A stretch of DNA of 64,000 nt from CAYYTU01 sp964474655 (GTDB lineage Bacteria; Chloroflexota; Anaerolineae; B4-G1), in the NCBI GenBank assembly GCA_964474655.1, contig CAYYTU010000001.1, positions 116,891 through 180,890 on the forward strand, given 5' to 3'. The notes under the pieces were generated by a model, which saw only the letters and a program-made list of their open reading frames with translations, made no database searches and was not told where the DNA came from. Below, in pieces: positions 59,854 to 64,000 of the stretch; the first letter of the stretch is position 1, and the number at the start of each line of letters is the position of its first letter. Made by a program: the position numbers and the translations under genes.

Positions 59854-61112
59854 TGAACCAGACGACGCTTTTCTATCGCTTCGGTGTGGCGCTGGCTATC
59901 GGTTTTCTGGTCGGCTTGCAGCGGGAGTACGCTCACGGCGGACCCGAGCGGGAGATCGCCACCGGTGAACGTACGCTCGCGCTGATGGGCTTGCTCGGCT
60001 GCCTGGCGGCGCTGGTGGCCGATGAGCTGGGCTCGCCCTGGGCCTTCATCAGCGTGCTCGTGCCGCTGGGCATGCTGATCGCGACTTCGTACTTCGTCGG
60101 GGCCTGGCACGGTGACGTGGGCCTGACCACTGAGATGTCGGCGCTGCTGACTGTGCTCGCTGGGGCGTTGTGTTATTGGAATTACCTCGAGCTGGCGGCA
60201 GCGCTGGCGGTGACGACGACCGTGATCCTCACGCTCAAGTGGGAGACTGATCGGCTCGTGCGTTTGATTACGCGCAAGGATATTCGAGCCACGCTCAAGT
60301 TCGCCGTCATCACTGCCATCGTGCTGCCCGTACTGCCCAATCGGGGCTTCGGGCCGCCGCCGGTGGATGTGTTGAATCCCTATAAGATCTGGCTGATGGT
60401 GGTCTTCATCTCTGGAATCAGTTTCTTGGGCTACGTGCTGATCAAAATCGTCGGTCCTCGCCGGGGCATCGGCCTGACCGGCTTGCTGGGCGGGATGGCC
60501 TCCAGCACGGCGGTGACGCTCAGCTTCGCCGAGCGCAGTCAGAGCGAGAGTGATTTGCATCGTCCGTTTGCGCTGGCGATCTTCGTGGCCTGGACGACGA
60601 TGTTTCCGCGGGTGATGATCGAGGTGGCAGCGCTGAATTCGGCGCTGCTGGAGCGCTTGTGGGCCCCGATGGGCGCGGCGGCGGCGGTGGGACTGGCCTA
60701 TTCGGCCTATCTCTACCTGTCGCAGCGCCACGAGCGAAAGGAAGAGGTCGCTTTCTCCAACCCGTTTGAGCTGGGGCCGGCGCTTAAGTTCGGGCTGCTC
60801 TACGCTGCGATCTTGCTGATCTCGCGAGCTGCCCAGGTCTACCTGGGGGAGACTGGCGTCTACATCTCCAGCGTTGCCGGCGGGCTGGCGGATGCCGATG
60901 CAATCACGCTTTCACTGGCCGAGCTCAGTAAGCCGGGTGGCGTGATGGCTATGGACAACGCGGCGCGGGGCGTGGTGCTGGCCGCGATGTCGAACACGGT
61001 GGCTAAGGGGAGCATCGTGCTGGCGAGTGGATCGCCGATGCTGCGTAAAGCGTTATGGCCCGGGTTCGTGCTGATGTTGACGGCAGGGCTTGGCCTGGCT
61101 TTTATCCTGTGA
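59853..61112 (+). CDS. MgtC/SapB-DUF4010 membrane protein
   Basis: A 419-residue membrane protein with ten or more spans. The N-terminal third has the MgtC/SapB signature (FRFGVALAIGFLVGLQREYA-like opening, then GERTLALMGLLGCLAALV). The rest is DUF4010 (KFAVITAIVLPVLPNRGFGPP, GLTGLLGGMASSTAVTLSFAERS). The function of the full-length family is unknown, possibly ion transport. It overlaps the amidohydrolase gene by one base. Confidence 0.85.
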   Translation: MNQTTLFYRFGVALAIGFLVGLQREYAHGGPEREIATGERTLALMGLLGCLAALVADELGSPWAFISVLVPLGMLIATSYFVGAWHGDVGLTTEMSALLTVLAGALCYWNYLELAAALAVTTTVILTLKWETDRLVRLITRKDIRATLKFAVITAIVLPVLPNRGFGPPPVDVLNPYKIWLMVVFISGISFLGYVLIKIVGPRRGIGLTGLLGGMASSTAVTLSFAERSQSESDLHRPFALAIFVAWTTMFPRVMIEVAALNSALLERLWAPMGAAAAVGLAYSAYLYLSQRHERKEEVAFSNPFELGPALKFGLLYAAILLISRAAQVYLGETGVYISSVAGGLADADAITLSLAELSKPGGVMAMDNAARGVVLAAMSNTVAKGSIVLASGSPMLRKALWPGFVLMLTAGLGLAFIL

Positions 61113-61143
61113 GGCCCCGAGGCGATGTGAATAGGAGGAATCT

Positions 61144-61887
61144 ATGACTGTCGAGAGAATGTTAGTGACCGACATTGATCAACGTCAAACCACAGCTTCT
61201 CCGCGGGTCACGGTCGCGCCGCCGCCTTTGGAAAGCGGCGATCGCCTGACCCGCTATGAGTTCGAGCGGCGCTACGAGGCTATGCCGCAGATCAAGAAAG
61301 CAGAGCTGATCGAAGGAGTGGTCTATATGGCATCCGCCGTTCGTAACAGCCACGGTGAAGCGCATGGATGGGTTATTACCTGGTTAGGTAATTATCAAGT
61401 CGCTACGCCGGGCGTTCATCTGAACGATAATACTACTGTGCGATTGGACGTCGATAACGAGCCGCAGCCGGACGCCTTGCTGAGGCTGGATCAGCAGGCC
61501 GGCGGGCGCTCGCGCGTCGGCGAGGACGATTACATCGAAGGCCCGCCCGAGCTGATCTTCGAGATCGCCGGGACCAGCGCTTCCTACGACCTGCACGACA
61601 AGCTGAGCGCCTATCGCCGCAACGAGGTGCAGGAGTACGTGGTGTGGCGCATCTACGAGAGGGCCTTGAACTGGTTCCGCCTGGAGGAGGGCAAATACGT
61701 CCCGCTGGAGGTCGATGAAGCGGGGATCGTGCGCAGCGAGGTCTTCCCCGGCCTCTGGCTGGACGCTCTCGCTTTGTTGGAGGGCGATCTGGCGCAGGTG
61801 CTGGAGGTTTTGCAGACTGGGTTGGCGACGGAGGAGCATAACGCCTTCGTCGAACAGGTGGAGAGCCGATTGCAGGAAGAGGCGTAA
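61144..61887 (+). CDS. Uma2/DUF820-family restriction-endonuclease-fold protein
   Basis: A 247-residue soluble protein. The DUF820 core is YEFERRYEAMPQIKKAELIEGVVYMAS, followed by the nuclease-like acidic pattern PQPDALLRL, then PPELIFEIAGTSASYDLHDKLSAYRRNEVQEYVVW. The glutamates and aspartates of the PD-(D/E)xK fold are present. Members are very common in Chloroflexota and cyanobacteria, usually without known target. The start has an AGGAGG ribosome binding site. Confidence 0.82.
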   Translation: MTVERMLVTDIDQRQTTASPRVTVAPPPLESGDRLTRYEFERRYEAMPQIKKAELIEGVVYMASAVRNSHGEAHGWVITWLGNYQVATPGVHLNDNTTVRLDVDNEPQPDALLRLDQQAGGRSRVGEDDYIEGPPELIFEIAGTSASYDLHDKLSAYRRNEVQEYVVWRIYERALNWFRLEEGKYVPLEVDEAGIVRSEVFPGLWLDALALLEGDLAQVLEVLQTGLATEEHNAFVEQVESRLQEEA

Positions 61888-62084
61888 GGGGATTTCGAAG
61901 CAGATCGTCTAGCGAAAACGCTCTCAATACCGCAGAGCGTGCTTAGACGCGAACAAGGCAAACGAAGCCAGGGTTGACGCGCCTGGCAAACAGGAGTGGA
62001 GGCAACAAGCCCCCTTGGACCTGCTTCGTTTGCTCCTAAGCCGATTGGTTTGGCACATAGCCTATCGAAGGAGGGATCTATCCG

Positions 62085-63818
62085 ATGAACTTGAATGCTT
62101 TTCTTCCCATCGCCCGCGGCGACAAGCCGGCCGATGTGCTCTTGCGCAACGGGCGCGTGGTCAACGTCTTCACCGGCGAGATCATCGAGGCGAATATAGC
62201 CATCGCTGATGATACCATTGTCGGCGTTGGGCCGGGGTACGAAGCTAAGGAGGAGATTGATCTCGTCGGGCGCTACGTTTGTCCAGGCCTGATTGATGCC
62301 CACGTGCATATCGAATCTTCGATGGTAGCGCCGCCGGAGTTCGCCCACGCTGTCCTACCGCGTGGCACCACCACCGTGGTCAGCGATCCCCACGAGATTG
62401 CCAACGTGGCCGGCGCCGAGGGCATCCGCTATATGCTGGCGGCCTCCGAGGGCCTGCCGTTGACCGTCTACGTCAATCTGCCCTCCTGTGTGCCCGCCAC
62501 CCACATGGCGACCGCCGGCGCAGAACTGAACGCCGACGATCTGGCCGAGCTGGCCGATCTACCGCGCGTGCTGGGCCTGGCCGAGTTTATGAACGTGCCG
62601 GGGCTGGTGCTGGGCGACCCGGAAGCCCTGGCGAAGATCAAAGCCTTCGAGGGGCGCGTTATCGACGGTCACTCGCCCGACGTGAGCGGCCCCTGGCTCC
62701 AGGCCTACGTAGGGGCCGGGCCGGGCTCCGACCACGAATGCACCACCGCCGATGAGATGGTCGAGAAGCTGCGGCTGGGGATGACCGTCTTCATCCGCGA
62801 GGCCACCGGGGCCAAGAATCTACGCGCCCTGGTGCCGGCCGTCACGCCAGAAAACAGCCGCCGCTGCGGATTCTGCACCGACGATCGTCATCCAGCTGAT
62901 CTGCTCGACGAAGGGCATATCGATTACTTGATCCGCTTGGCGGTTGAAGAAGGGCTCGATCCCGTCACCGCAATTCGAATGGCGACGCTCAACATAGCCG
63001 AGTGGTTCCGGCTGCGCGACCGGGGTGCCATCGCGCCGGGAAAACGCGCCGATCTGGTGGTCTTCTCTGACCTGCAGGACTTCCGCGCGGAGGTGGTCTT
63101 CGCCGGTGGGCGGCTGGTAGCTCGAGATGGCGAGCCGACGGGCAAATGGCCAGAGTCAGCGGTGGAATCTTCTGCTGTGCGGGGCAGCGTCAACGTCGAT
63201 TGGGACGCGCTCAGCTTCGCCATCCCCGCGCCGGCCAGCGCGGAGGGCGAGGATGTCCGCGCCCGGGTGATCGGCCTCGTGCCTGACCAGCTCGTCACCG
63301 AGCAGCTGGTGGCGCCGGTGCCGGTGGTCGAGGGCCAGGCGGTGGCCGACGTGGTGCGCGACATCCTCAAGCTGGCCGTGATCGAGCGTCACCACGGTAC
63401 CGGCAACGTGGGGTGCGGGTTTGTACGCGGGCTGGGGTTGGATCGCGGTGCGTTGGCCGGGAGCGTGGCGCACGACGCGCATAACCTGGTCGTCGCCGGC
63501 TGCGACGACCGTTCGATGATGACGGCGGCGCGGGCCGTGGGCGAGCTGGGCGGCGGGCTGGTGGCGGCCGCAGGCGGTGAGGTGCTGGCCGAGGTGGGGC
63601 TACCGATCGGCGGGCTGATGTCGGATCAGTCCCTGGCGACCGTGCGAGCGCAGATGGAGGCGCTGGTGGAGGCCGCGCACGACCTTGGCTCTGACCTGCA
63701 CGATCCCTTGATGACGTTGGGCTTCCTGGCCCTGGAGGTGATCCCATCGCTCAAGCTGACGGATCAGGGCCTGGTAGACGTGGATGCGTTCGATTTCGTG
63801 CCGCTGTTTGTTGAATAG
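62085..63818 (+). CDS. ade: Adenine deaminase
   Basis: A 577-residue amidohydrolase of the Ade family. The metal-binding motif PGLIDAHVHIESSMV, TTVVSDPHEIANV, VIDGHSPDVSG, DHECTTADE and GFCTDDRHPADLL are all present, followed by the C-terminal IGLMSDQ-like region (GLPIGGLMSDQSLATV). It converts adenine to hypoxanthine. The ATG follows AAGGAGG. With the nearby dihydropyrimidinase-like gene it suggests nucleobase catabolism or salvage. I see no purine riboswitch in the 200 bases before it. Confidence 0.93.
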   Translation: MNLNAFLPIARGDKPADVLLRNGRVVNVFTGEIIEANIAIADDTIVGVGPGYEAKEEIDLVGRYVCPGLIDAHVHIESSMVAPPEFAHAVLPRGTTTVVSDPHEIANVAGAEGIRYMLAASEGLPLTVYVNLPSCVPATHMATAGAELNADDLAELADLPRVLGLAEFMNVPGLVLGDPEALAKIKAFEGRVIDGHSPDVSGPWLQAYVGAGPGSDHECTTADEMVEKLRLGMTVFIREATGAKNLRALVPAVTPENSRRCGFCTDDRHPADLLDEGHIDYLIRLAVEEGLDPVTAIRMATLNIAEWFRLRDRGAIAPGKRADLVVFSDLQDFRAEVVFAGGRLVARDGEPTGKWPESAVESSAVRGSVNVDWDALSFAIPAPASAEGEDVRARVIGLVPDQLVTEQLVAPVPVVEGQAVADVVRDILKLAVIERHHGTGNVGCGFVRGLGLDRGALAGSVAHDAHNLVVAGCDDRSMMTAARAVGELGGGLVAAAGGEVLAEVGLPIGGLMSDQSLATVRAQMEALVEAAHDLGSDLHDPLMTLGFLALEVIPSLKLTDQGLVDVDAFDFVPLFVE

Positions 63819-63973
63819 AACCTTTATCTCCACACAATCCGATTTCCTTCAACTGGATACAATCGAGTCTATTCCTGTGACCGCGTTTAGAGATAGTCAC
63901 CTCTGGGGTGACGACGTTTATGTCATACCTCAATACTGCCTTGGGGGTAACCGTTCAGGTAGCGGTCGATATA

Positions 63974-64000
63974 ACCGCCGAGAACGCAGAGAGCGCAGAG
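63974..64000 (+). repeat. Low-complexity GCAGAG tandem-like repeat at the window edge
   Basis: GAGAACGCAGAG followed by AGCGCAGAG repeats an (A)GCGCAGAG/AACGCAGAG word and continues out of the window. The 140 bases before it, after ade, hold no gene that I can support. Confidence 0.5.

Noticed and set aside
61888..62084. Purine riboswitch upstream of adenine deaminase
   Set aside because: I could not find the conserved three-stem core with its two loop motifs in the 200 bases before ade.
1..64000. tRNA, rRNA, CRISPR array or prophage genes
   Set aside because: No tRNA T-loop/acceptor patterns, rRNA segments, regular repeat-spacer units or phage structural genes were seen in the gaps or among the coding regions.

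Overview
The window is about 64 kb of GC-rich DNA from a bacterium that looks like a member of the Chloroflexota (Anaerolineae-like). This is inferred from gene content rather than from any marker gene: a multi-GAF giant histidine kinase, DUF4388 plus small-GTPase pairs, B-box/zinc-ribbon membrane proteins, a divergent Amt protein, a TPR-CdaA-CdaR operon and heterodisulfide-reductase-like genes. I see no rRNA, tRNA, CRISPR array, prophage or insertion sequence. Most genes are standard housekeeping genes in short, tightly packed operons. Many neighbours overlap by 1-4 bases (ATGA or TGATG), and several gaps carry recognisable sigma-70 promoters.

Region by region. 1-2.9 kb: the end of an HdrB/HdrD-like CCG-domain protein and an HdrA-like flavin/iron-sulfur protein interrupted by an in-frame TGA at a conserved cysteine position, best read as selenocysteine. 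3.2-11 kb: a cytochrome c maturation cluster of the variant System I type (CcmE with CxxxY, CcmF fused to a CcmG-like thioredoxin, CcmA, B, C and a tiny CcmD-like protein, no CcmH seen), split by a MazF-type toxin-antitoxin pair on the other strand. 11.3-18.6 kb: argF, then a TPR protein, the diadenylate cyclase CdaA, its YbbR-type partner and the NAD(P)HX repair enzyme. 18.8-22 kb (minus strand): a YtxH protein, a membrane protein, mnmA and a cysteine desulfurase, which form a tRNA thiolation pair. 22-29.5 kb: an anchored esterase, a lytic transglycosylase, a ThiF/HesA-like protein, thpR, a LOG-family protein and two proteins of unknown function. 29.6-41.2 kb: a sulfatase-fold protein without the formylglycine residue, an Amt-like protein without the pore histidines, then Mut7-C, nadK, a B-box protein, recN, an MFS transporter and sbcC.

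41.5-58.2 kb is the most unusual part. In one direction it carries DUF4388 protein, Ras-like GTPase, alpha/beta hydrolase, V4R-domain protein, left-handed beta-helix protein, a relative of cyanobacterial acyl-ACP reductase, a response regulator with a degenerate GGDEF domain, a 2142-residue hybrid kinase with eight GAF domains, a CheY-like regulator, a second alpha/beta hydrolase whose nucleophile serine is alanine, and two ABC-2 permeases without an ATPase. I propose, as inference only, that this is a sensory system coupled to acyl or lipid chemistry. 58.4-63.8 kb holds a dihydropyrimidinase-like hydrolase, an MgtC/DUF4010 membrane protein, a Uma2-family protein and adenine deaminase, suggesting nucleobase salvage or breakdown.

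All functional calls come from reading motifs by eye; no database search was run. Starts were chosen from ribosome binding sites, overlaps and where family similarity begins.
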